This document shows, one piece after another, positions 36,944-44,732 of a stretch of 64,000 bases of DNA. A program made the translations under genes and the position numbers. The stretch covers positions 1 through 64,000 of the forward strand of contig CAWGYT010000007.1 in the NCBI GenBank assembly GCA_963826795.1. Direction: 5' to 3'. The DNA comes from CAWGYT01 sp963826795 (GTDB lineage: Bacteria; Planctomycetota; Planctomycetia; Pirellulales; Pirellulaceae). The notes beneath the pieces were generated by a model that saw only the letters and a list, made by a program, of their open reading frames with translations, was not told where the DNA came from and searched no databases. Position 1 is the first letter of the stretch. Each line of letters starts with the position of its first letter.

Positions 36944-37665
36944 AACCTGTCGTGTTCCTACCCGGTTTTCTCGGGGTTGCTGCGGAATGGGTTCCGGTCC
37001 AGGAACGCATGACGAGCGAAGTGACGAGCCGGGCGATGGCATTGCCGACTGCCAGCGACTGGGAGTCTGGCATTCGGGAAATCCTGACCCAGCTGCCGGC
37101 CGTGAGTTTCCTCGTCGGTTACAGCATGGGGGCCCGTCTCGCGCTGGGATGTGCGTTGGCCGCCCCGACACGATTCACGGGGCTGGGCTTCATTTCAGGC
37201 AACCCCGGTCTGAGGCAGGAGGAACGAGCGACGCGCTGGCAGCAGGACGAGACGTGGGCCAAGCAGATCGAGGGAGTGCCGTGGCAGCGATTTCTGTCGG
37301 ACTGGTACAACCAGCCCGTATTCGACTCGGTTTCGGCCGACGAACGTGCCGCTTGGATTCGCCAGCGTACCGAGCTGAATCGATCCGAACAGGCTCACCG
37401 ACTGAGATGCTTCTCCATCGCGAAGCAACCCGATTACTGGGCACAGCTTGCCGGCCTCCAAGTCCCGACGCTGGTCCTGGTCGGTGAAAAGGATGCGAAG
37501 TACCGAGAAATCGCCCGGCAGATGACCGCTCACCAGCCAAAACTGACAGTCCAGATTGTCGACGGAGCGGGGCACGCCGTGCACCGCGAGCGGCCGCGCG
37601 AAGTTGCGAAGGCCCTGACGAGGTTCATGACAAAGCACGATTTGCAGGAGACGAATCATGAGTGA
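36940..37665 (+). CDS. menH: SHCHC synthase (alpha/beta hydrolase MenH)
   Basis: 241 residues from the ATG that overlaps the menD stop. Alpha/beta hydrolase pattern: VVFLPGFLG, nucleophile elbow VGYSMGARLALG (Ser in GYSMG), FISGNPGLRQEERATRW, YNQPVF and the His in VDGAGHAVHRERP. The phrase GYSMGAR and the SGNPGL loop are specific to MenH. It eliminates pyruvate from the MenD product to give SHCHC. Its end overlaps the menB start by 8 bp. Confidence 0.9.
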   Translation: MKPVVFLPGFLGVAAEWVPVQERMTSEVTSRAMALPTASDWESGIREILTQLPAVSFLVGYSMGARLALGCALAAPTRFTGLGFISGNPGLRQEERATRWQQDETWAKQIEGVPWQRFLSDWYNQPVFDSVSADERAAWIRQRTELNRSEQAHRLRCFSIAKQPDYWAQLAGLQVPTLVLVGEKDAKYREIARQMTAHQPKLTVQIVDGAGHAVHRERPREVAKALTRFMTKHDLQETNHE

Positions 37666-38478
37666 GTTTGCTTGGAAAACGGTCAAGGAGTATACCGACA
37701 TTCGATACGAGCACTTCGAGGGAATGGCGAAAATCACCATCAATCGCCCTCAGGTCCGCAACGCGTTTCGCCCCCTGACGGTGAACGAAATGCGCGAAGC
37801 CCTTCAGCTGGCGAGAATGGACGCCACGATCGGCGTGGTCATCCTGACCGGGGAAGGCGAAAAAGCGTTTTGCTCTGGCGGCGACCAGAAGATCCGGGCG
37901 CATCAGGGTACAAGGACGGCGAAGGCACGGAGCATTTGAACGTCTTGGATTTCCAGCGCGAAATCCGCACCTGTCCCAAGCCGGTGATCGCCATGGTTGC
38001 GGGGTACGCGATCGGCGGCGGTCACGTTCTGCACGTCATGTGCGACCTGACGATTGCCGCTGACAATGCGATTTTCGGACAAACCGGGCCAAAGGTCGGC
38101 AGCTTCGACGGCGGGTATGGCTCCAGCTACCTCGCCCGCATCGTCGGGCAGAAAAAGGCGCGGGAGATCTGGTTTCTCTGCCGGCAGTACAGCGCCGCCC
38201 AGGCACTCGAAATGGGCCTCGTGAATACGGTGGTTCCCTACGAACGACTTGAGGCGGAAACGGTCGCTTGGTGCCGCGAGATTCTGAGCAAGTCGCCGAT
38301 CGCCCTGCGGTGCTTGAAGGCCGGCCTGAACGCCGACTGCGATGGCCAGGCGGGATTGCAGGAGCTGGCAGGCAACGCCACGATGTTGTTTTATATGACC
38401 GAGGAAGGTCAAGAGGGTCGAGACGCGTTCGTCGAGAAGCGCGCACCTGATTTCGCGAAGTTTCCACGGCGGGGATAA
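37658..38478 (+). CDS. menB: 1,4-dihydroxy-2-naphthoyl-CoA synthase (one frameshift)
   Basis: Crotonase-fold enzyme that closes the naphthoquinone ring. Frame 1 gives MSEFAWKTVKEYTDIRYEHF, KITINRPQVRNAFRPLTVNE, GVVILTGEGEKAFCSGGDQK; frame 2 from about 37895 gives GYKDGEGTEHLNVLDFQREI, RTCPKPVIAMVAGYAIGGGH, IFGQTGPKVGSFDGGYGSSY, IVGQKKAREIWFLCRQY and AGNATMLFYMTEEGQEGRDA. The match to MenB is very close throughout. One missing base in CGGGCGCATCAGGG accounts for the break; repaired length is about 273 residues, normal. Its stop overlaps the menA start (TAATG). Confidence 0.92.
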
Positions 38479-39359
38479 TGGCTGATTCGTTGCGAGTTTG
38501 GTGGCTTGCCGCGCGCCCGAAAACGCTGATGGCCAGTGTCTGCCCGGTGATCATCGGGACGGCTTTGGCAAGTCGTGACGGGGCCACCCACGTCGGTGCC
38601 GCCCTGGCCGCTCTGATCGGGGCAATCGCGATCCAAATTGGGACAAACTTCTGCAACGACTACTTCGACTTCCGTCAGGGTGCCGACACGCCCCACCGCA
38701 AAGGTCCCACGCGGGCAGTTCAGGCGGGTTTGATCACGCCCCGCGCGATGCTGTGGGCGACAGGACTGACCTACCTGGTTGCCGTGGTCGCGAGCGGCTA
38801 TCTGGTCGGCCGCGCGGGATGGCCGCTGGCTGTCGTCGGCCTGGTGAGCATTGGCTGTGGAATCTGGTACACGGCGAGTCGCTTTTCGCTGGCGTATTTG
38901 GGGTTAGGGGACCTCTTCGTGCTGGTGTTCTTCGGCCCCATCGCGGTGGCGGGAACGTACTACGTCCAAGCCTTGAGAGTGACGCTCGCCGTCGGACTGG
39001 CGGGCCTGGCGCCGGGTCTGCTGTCGGTGGCGATCCTGGTGGTCAATAATCTTCGGGACGTGCACGAAGACGCTCAGGCCAACAAGCGAACGCTAGCGGT
39101 CCGCTGGGGCACGCCGTTTGCGCGCCGCGAATATGCCGCCTGCATGATCGCGTCCAGTCTCGTGCCACTGATGCTATGGAGCTCGGGCGCAATGAGCCAC
39201 TGGGTGTTGCTGTCGTCGCTGGCAATCGTGCCTGGCTTTGGATTAGCCCTTCAGCTCGGCTCTCTCCGAGGCGCCGCCCTCAACCCGTATCTCGGCAAGA
39301 CCGCCGGCGTGCTGTTGATTTATACGGCCGTTTTCTCAACCACCTGCATCTGGTCGTGA
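38478..39359 (+). CDS. menA: 1,4-dihydroxy-2-naphthoate polyprenyltransferase
   Basis: 293 residues, integral membrane UbiA-family prenyltransferase with about eight or nine hydrophobic helices. The first Asp-rich motif is NFCNDYFDFRQGADTPHRKG and the second NNLRDVHEDAQANKRTLAVR, which bind the Mg-polyprenyl diphosphate; the N-terminal WWLAARPKTLMASVCPVIIG is typical of MenA. It attaches the isoprenoid chain to DHNA, giving demethylmenaquinone. It lies between menB (overlapping) and menC (5 bp gap). Confidence 0.93.
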   Translation: MADSLRVWWLAARPKTLMASVCPVIIGTALASRDGATHVGAALAALIGAIAIQIGTNFCNDYFDFRQGADTPHRKGPTRAVQAGLITPRAMLWATGLTYLVAVVASGYLVGRAGWPLAVVGLVSIGCGIWYTASRFSLAYLGLGDLFVLVFFGPIAVAGTYYVQALRVTLAVGLAGLAPGLLSVAILVVNNLRDVHEDAQANKRTLAVRWGTPFARREYAACMIASSLVPLMLWSSGAMSHWVLLSSLAIVPGFGLALQLGSLRGAALNPYLGKTAGVLLIYTAVFSTTCIWS

Positions 39360-39364
39360 ACGTG

Positions 39365-40298
39365 ATGCGTCTTTATCGCTACCGTCTCCCGTTCAGGACT
39401 CCCTTGACACTGGGCAACGTCACGCAGTCGTTTCGCGAAGGACTGCTTCTTTGTCGCATGGGCCAGGCAGGCGCGGAATGGAGCGAGGCCGCTCCCCTGC
39501 CGGGGTTCAGCCACGAGTCACTGGACGAGGTCATCGCGGCGGCTCGTGCCGAAAACTGGGACCGCTGCCCGAGTTTGCGGTTTGCCATCGACGCCTTCGA
39601 ACTCTCGGCCTCAACAAATCGGATTCCGCTCAACGCGCTCTTGATGGGTCTCGATCGCAACCGTGCGTTCGCAATTGGACGAGGTCGCTCGGTGGCCGCA
39701 CGACGCCGTGAAGCTGAAGGTCGGTCGTCCCGGCAGCCTGGCCGAAGAGATCGCCCTGGTGCGCGACTTGCGTGCGGCGATGCGTCCCCAACAGTCGTTG
39801 CGGCTCGACGCGAATCGCCGTTGGACCCGCGCGGAGGCCCTTCGTTTTGCGCGGGGGGTCTTGGACTGCGAGCTTGAGTATGTGGAAGAGCCGACGGAAG
39901 ATCCGAACGACTTCGAGTGTCTTCACGGCGAAACAGGCATTCGCTATGCGATGGACGAATCGTTGCGCGAGTCCTCCCGAATGGCGTGGGACGCCTTCCC
40001 TCATGTCTCGGCTCTGATCGTCAAACCCACTCTGATGGGATCGATCGATCGCATCCGTGAACTAGCGACACACGGCATCCCGCTGGTCTTCTCGGCAAGC
40101 TTCGAAAGCAGCGTGGGGCTGCTTCGCATCGCGTTTCTCGCCAGTCAGCTCGCGCCGCAGACCTGCGCCGGGCTTGATACGTCACGTTGGCTGGCGCAGG
40201 ATGTCGTGGCCGAACCGCTCCGAATCGGCGCCGGACAGCTCGAATTGGATTGGAAACCCGAGGTCGAAACCAGGCAGATGATCGAGGTCACCGCATGA
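39365..40298 (+). CDS. menC: o-succinylbenzoate synthase (one frameshift)
   Basis: Enolase-superfamily enzyme that dehydrates SHCHC. From ATG 39365 frame 1 reads MRLYRYRLPFRTPLTLGNVT, GAEWSEAAPLPGFSHESLDE, LRFAIDAFELSA and IPLNALLMG; frame 2 from about 39648 reads SIATVRSQLDEVARWPHDAV, KLKVGR (catalytic Lys pair), RLDANRRWTRAEALRFA (metal-binding Asp), EYVEEPTEDPNDF, YAMDESLRE and LIVKPTLMGS, FSASFESSVGLLRIAFLA. One extra base in ATGGGTCTCGATCG joins them to about 310 residues. The stop overlaps the menE start by 4 bp. Confidence 0.9.
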
Positions 40299-41761
40299 CC
40301 GACGCCGCTCTGTGTCGTGCCCCCTGCCCTGTCGCAGCGGCCGCGCGCCAGCGAGGCCTGAACGTCGCGGTCGGCGTGCCCGGCGGCCCGTTGCTGAGCT
40401 ACTCCGAGTTCGATCGAAGGATCAACCAGGTGGCTCGCGAGCTGTCCGCGTGGCAGGTCGCACCGGGGAACCGCATCGGGCTGATCGCGGAAACGGACTT
40501 GGAGTCGCTCCTCACGTTTTGGGCCATCCTACGCCTGGGCGCGATCGCGTGTCCGATCAGCCCACGCTGGCCGACGGCAGCCGTCCAGGACGTGGCGGGT
40601 GGGCTAGGAATTCGCCCCGTCCTAGGCGCCGAGCACCTGGCCAGCTTGCTCGCTCGCGCGAACTCGCAGGACCCTCGACCGTTAAGCGTCGCGCCACGCC
40701 CGATCGACCAAGCGGCAACCATCCTCTTTAGCTCGGGCAGCACGGCCAAGCCTAAGGCAATCGCCCATTCGCTGGACGCCCATCTGGCGAGCGCCTTGGG
40801 TTCCGCCCACAATCTGCCACTTCAGCCCAGTGATCGCTGGCTGTTGTCGTTGCCGCTGCATCACGTGTCGGGGCTTGGGATTCTATTTCGGTGCGCATTG
40901 GCCAAAGCGAGTGTCATCATCCCAGCACGCAACATCCCAGCAGGCAACGCCAGTTGGACCGAACAATTGAGGAGTTCGCAAGCGACTCACCTATCGCTCG
41001 TGCCAACCCAACTTCAGCGACTCCTGAGCGAAGGGTCCGATCCACCGGCTCACCTGAAAGCAATTCTGCTAGGTGGCGCGCCGGTCCCGCGCGAACTTGT
41101 GATGCGGGCAACGGAGCGAAGGTGGCCGATTCATACGACGTACGGACTCACCGAAATGGGATCTCAGGTCACGACCACGGCGCCCGGTGCGACCCGAGCC
41201 GAGTTGGAGACGGCCGGGCGTCGGTTGCCCGAACGCGAAGTTCAGGTGGCCAGCGACGGAGAGATTCTGGTCCGCGGTCGGACGTTGTGTTTGGGTTACG
41301 TCGACGGCGAATCAATTCACTTGCCCGTGGACGATCAGGGTTGGTTTCACACGCGGGACCTTGGTCGGTGGGACGAAAATGAAAACTTGATTGTGCTCGG
41401 ACGGATCGACAACCTGTTTATCTCCGGCGGAGAAAACATCCACCCGGAGGAAATCGAACGCCATTTGCTGGATCTGCCGGGCATTCAACAAGCCGTCGTG
41501 GTGCCGGTCCCTCACGTCGAATTCGGCCAGAGGCCGGTCGCCTTCGTCGACGGCGATTTGGCGAACGCCGACCGCTGGGTCTCGCACTTGACCCAGCGCC
41601 TCGCGCGGTTCAAGATTCCCGACCTCTTTTTGGCATGGCCGCCGCAGTCGGGGCTCAAACCAAATCGCGCCGAACTGGCAGCGATCGCCAGACAACGTGT
41701 GGGGCCAGGCACGGGTCAGGGGTCGGACGAAGCGCCTGGCAGCCCGAACGTTTTGGGCTGA
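40295..41761 (+). CDS. menE: o-succinylbenzoate--CoA ligase
   Basis: 488 residues from the ATG overlapping the menC stop. ANL-superfamily adenylating enzyme: phosphate-loop ATILFSSGSTAKPKAIAHSL, SLPLHHVSGLGILFRCA, AILLGGAPVPRELVMRA, TYGLTEMGSQVTTTAPG, GWFHTRDLGRWDENENLIVL, GRIDNLFISGGENIHPEEIE and the C-terminal Lys in PQSGLKPNRAELAA. It activates o-succinylbenzoate as the CoA ester for MenB. Last gene of the operon; a palindromic repeat pair and a hairpin follow. Confidence 0.92.
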   Translation: MTDAALCRAPCPVAAAARQRGLNVAVGVPGGPLLSYSEFDRRINQVARELSAWQVAPGNRIGLIAETDLESLLTFWAILRLGAIACPISPRWPTAAVQDVAGGLGIRPVLGAEHLASLLARANSQDPRPLSVAPRPIDQAATILFSSGSTAKPKAIAHSLDAHLASALGSAHNLPLQPSDRWLLSLPLHHVSGLGILFRCALAKASVIIPARNIPAGNASWTEQLRSSQATHLSLVPTQLQRLLSEGSDPPAHLKAILLGGAPVPRELVMRATERRWPIHTTYGLTEMGSQVTTTAPGATRAELETAGRRLPEREVQVASDGEILVRGRTLCLGYVDGESIHLPVDDQGWFHTRDLGRWDENENLIVLGRIDNLFISGGENIHPEEIERHLLDLPGIQQAVVVPVPHVEFGQRPVAFVDGDLANADRWVSHLTQRLARFKIPDLFLAWPPQSGLKPNRAELAAIARQRVGPGTGQGSDEAPGSPNVLG

Positions 41762-41865
41762 GATCGCGGAAGACATGACCAAGTGGGATGCCTGATGGAC
41801 AGCCTGGAAGCCACGGGAGAACTTGACCCCAGCGTTGCAGAAAAACTGCTTTGTGGCCAAGCCTT

Positions 41866-41935
41866 CGGGAGGGCGAAGCTCCTGCTGAGCCTTCTTTGAC
41901 AGCTCCTGCGGCTCGGCAGGAGCCTCGCCCTCCCG
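41866..41935. repeat. Inverted pair of EGEAPAEP-type REP palindromes
   Basis: CGGGAGGGCGAAGCTCCTGC at 41866 and its inverse ending CTCGCCCTCCCG at 41935 match at 24 of 26 positions around an 18-base spacer, so the pair can form a long hairpin (REPIN layout). It lies 100 bases past the menE stop and may protect or end the men transcript. Confidence 0.75.
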
Positions 41936-41941
41936 GTGCGC

Positions 41942-41968
41942 CTGGATCTCACCGGATGTGAGATCCAG
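41942..41968. terminator. 11-bp stem hairpin after the men operon
   Basis: CTGGATCTCAC, loop CGGAT, GTGAGATCCAG: a perfect 11-bp stem just beyond the REP pair. There is no T-run, so if it ends transcription it is not a classical intrinsic terminator. Confidence 0.35.
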
Positions 41969-42084
41969 CAACAAGCGATGGCAAGTTCGAAGACCCCTGG
42001 TTTTCTCAGTCCAACTCACACTCGCAAAGAATCCTTTATGCAACTACAGGGTTGACAATACCGTGCTCTTCTATCTTGTTGTTT

Positions 42085-42522
42085 CCTCACGCTCACACCA
42101 TTACCGCCGAGTTGACGATTCCCGCAGGCGGTGCTGAGGGGGTGGTCGCCTGCGCCGGCGCGTTCTTTGCCGGTTGGTCGCTGTACATCAAGGACGGGAA
42201 ACCGAATTCTCGCTACACGTTCTTCGACCTTCCGATATCAATTTCCCCGGCAACGTTGTGATCCCGAACGGTCGAGTGCAACTCAAGACGGAATTCACGC
42301 CCGATGGATCACTGGCTGGAGGCGGTACCCTGAGGCTGTTCGTCAACGACCGACAGGCCGGCCGGCCGGGGCAAGCTGAACGGGATGGCGTTTCGGCATG
42401 GACTTGAACCGTTCGAAGTTGGCCGAGATTCAATGACGCCGATCGATCCCGCTTGCAAGGACCAATGGCAGTTCGAATTTACGGGCGCGATTGACAAGAT
42501 CGACTGTCAGCTGCGGCCGTAG
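42085..42522 (+). pseudogene. Sulfatase C-terminal fragment, decayed
   Basis: Three frames in succession read HTITAELTIPAGGAEGVVAC, FAGWSLYIKDGKPNSRYTFF, then VIPNGRVQLKTEFTPDGSLA, GGGTLRLFVNDRQAG, then GMAFRHGLEPFEVGRDSMTP and WQFEFTGAIDKIDCQLRP. This is the C-terminal beta domain of planctomycete arylsulfatases (GGWSLYLKDGKP, G-G-V-LYVDG, F-ADETFDVG-D, F-G-I--V---L). The catalytic N-terminal domain with the C-x-P-x-R site is absent. Two frame changes in 440 bases and the missing front suggest true decay here, unlike the repaired genes. Confidence 0.75.
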
Positions 42523-42918
42523 CGGAATGGCCGAAGGACGGCGTGGGATCAAATGCATCACGATAAAGCAAGGGCTTCGTCGTGGTTCGAATTTCGACGA
42601 GTTTTGAGAATCTTAACATCCGCGCCCTCGAAATCGTTGACAACCGCACGGCATTTGATAAAACGCGGTCGTTGGGGACCGGACGATCTAGGCGGTGCAG
42701 GAACACCAAACTGAAACGGCTGGCAGTGCGAGTCCAGTTCTCGACGCTCTCTGCTGCCAATCAGAATCCGAGTTCAACGCTTGGAGGACGGTCTTTCTGC
42801 GCGGAACGAGAAGTGGCGGTTCCTTTCCGGCGCGTCTATCGCTTTTCATCAGCACCGAGTTGATGTCGTGCGAAGGTGGTATTTGTCGATCCAGGATCTA
42901 CTACGGGGGGGTAGTGAC
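42523..42918. other. Intergenic stretch before the PEP-CTERM gene
   Basis: No gene recognised. A run of seven G at 42904-42910 precedes the next gene and overlaps its ribosome-binding region. Confidence 0.5.
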
Positions 42919-44715
42919 ATGCGTGCGTCATTCTACAGGCGATTTTCAAGCGGAAGTTTCCTCTGCGCGTTCGTCGCCCTTGCGGTTTGGGTGGGAAACG
43001 CAGAATCAACTGCCCAATTGATCTATCAAGAAGGATTCAACAGCGACGGGGATGGCACGCGTTACACGTTGACGGGTCGGGGGCAGGAGGTCTTGGAAGT
43101 CGGTCCCGGGATGTGGGAACACAATTTCCTCGTCGATCAGATTGGCTTGATCAGTGCCGCGCCTGCACGACGCGCCGCGATTCTCTGGGCCGGTGGCGAG
43201 GATTCGGAAACCTGGAGCGACGATTCCTTACTGGTCTGGGACAACTTGGTTTCCTGGGCCACCGGGAACAAAGCTAACTCCAAGATCGGCTTTTATCCCA
43301 GTACGTTTCCTCTGTCGGCCGAACTGCTTGCGGACCGATTCGAAGGGGCCGGACATACAGTGACCGAGGTCTTTGATATCGCGGATCTACCCGGCGACTT
43401 GGATCTATTGATTCACACGGACGAGGCCGCGCCGGATCCTCCGACCGCATTTGCCACGCTGCCAATTCCAGTTATCGCCTTCAATGCGGCGAACCACGAT
43501 GATACGCTTATCGCCGGGATCGGAGGAACCCCCACGTTTTTCGATGCGGTTGACGTCTCGGTGGTGACCGAAAACCAAGCTCACCCGGTGTTGAGCGGAG
43601 TCGGCAGCACGTTTAGTTGGGCGGACGAAACACCGTTCGTCGCCTGGCAGGGGATCGGCAAGCTCCCGCCGGGTGGCAAGGTATTGTTCACCTATGAAGA
43701 TCCAGCGTCCGGGCAATCGGCCCCAGGGCTGGTCGTGATTGAAAAAGACGGTGGACTGCTTGGCGCTTTCGTTCCGGAACCCGAGGGCACCGGATTCATC
43801 GTGGGTGCCGATCTGAATGAAGCCTTTGGCGATTTCGAGAATCCGCGCGTCCTTGAACTCAATCCGGTCGACGTCGCCGGGTTCAGCGAAGTGCAATTGA
43901 CCGTTTCTCTGGCAGCCACCGACGCAGACTTCGAGGCCGATGACTTCCTACGCGTGATGATTGACCCAACCGCGTCGGGTACCTTCACCGTATTGGACGA
44001 ATTCGTCGGAAACGCGAACAAGGCCCTGCAAAATGGTGCGGGCGAAGAGCTCTCACCGGCGATGTTCACCGATTTTACCTACGACATTCCGGCCAACGCC
44101 TCCAATCTGGTGGTTCGGTTTGAGGCCTTTAATACGTTCCCCAATGAAATCGTTGCGATTGATAATGTGAGGATCTACTCAGGATCGCTGCTTCCGGGCG
44201 ACTTCAACGGCAACGGCCTACTCGACGCCGATGACATCGATCTCTTATCGCAAGCGGTTCTTGAACCCTCGCCCGACAGCCGTTTCGACCTCGACGGCAA
44301 CGGTAGCGTCGACGATTCCGATCGGCAGAATTGGGTCAAGGTCCAGGCGCGAACCTGGCTTGGCGACGCCAATCTTGACGGCGAATTCAACAGCACCGAC
44401 TTGGTGTTCGTGTTCCAGAACGGGGAGTACGAAGACGCAATCGACAAGAATTCGGGGTGGGCTGAAGGCGACTGGGACGGCGACAGCGATTTCAGCACCT
44501 CGGACTTCGTGGCGGCATTTCAGGATGGCGGCTTCGAGCTTGGACCATTACCTGCGGCCGTCAACGCCGTCCCGGAACCCGGCGCGGCGTGGCTGTGGTG
44601 CTGCGGTTGGATCGCCGCGGGAGCGTCTGCGCCGACGCCACTCCGCCAACTGACGCGACTCGTCGCTTGGCGTTTGATCGTGCGGCCCCCTTTGCGGGCA
44701 AACGGGGAAACCTGA
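42919..44715 (+). CDS. Secreted dockerin and PEP-CTERM protein
   Basis: 598 residues from ATG 42919, chosen for the signal peptide MRASFYRRFSSGSFLCAFVA ending near NAESTAQ. Residues about 40-250 contain a Rossmann-like segment (RRAAILWAGGEDSE; LADRFEGAGHTVTEVFDIAD; LDLLIHTDE) that recalls ThuA/glutamine-amidotransferase-like folds. Residues about 290-425 are beta-rich. The dockerin-like module follows (PGDFNGNGLLDADDIDLLSQ; LGDANLDGEFNSTDLVFVFQ; GDWDGDSDFSTSDFVAAFQD). It ends with AVPEPGAAWLWCCGWIAAGA and an unusually long, only mildly basic tail, so the PEP-CTERM signal is atypical. Function unknown. Confidence 0.82.
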   Translation: MRASFYRRFSSGSFLCAFVALAVWVGNAESTAQLIYQEGFNSDGDGTRYTLTGRGQEVLEVGPGMWEHNFLVDQIGLISAAPARRAAILWAGGEDSETWSDDSLLVWDNLVSWATGNKANSKIGFYPSTFPLSAELLADRFEGAGHTVTEVFDIADLPGDLDLLIHTDEAAPDPPTAFATLPIPVIAFNAANHDDTLIAGIGGTPTFFDAVDVSVVTENQAHPVLSGVGSTFSWADETPFVAWQGIGKLPPGGKVLFTYEDPASGQSAPGLVVIEKDGGLLGAFVPEPEGTGFIVGADLNEAFGDFENPRVLELNPVDVAGFSEVQLTVSLAATDADFEADDFLRVMIDPTASGTFTVLDEFVGNANKALQNGAGEELSPAMFTDFTYDIPANASNLVVRFEAFNTFPNEIVAIDNVRIYSGSLLPGDFNGNGLLDADDIDLLSQAVLEPSPDSRFDLDGNGSVDDSDRQNWVKVQARTWLGDANLDGEFNSTDLVFVFQNGEYEDAIDKNSGWAEGDWDGDSDFSTSDFVAAFQDGGFELGPLPAAVNAVPEPGAAWLWCCGWIAAGASAPTPLRQLTRLVAWRLIVRPPLRANGET

Positions 44716-44732
44716 CGAGGCTCGACGTCACG

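Noticed and set aside
42582..42612. tRNA-like GGTTCGAATTTCGAC sequence
   Set aside because: It resembles a T-arm, but no acceptor stem, D-arm or anticodon arm can be drawn around it.
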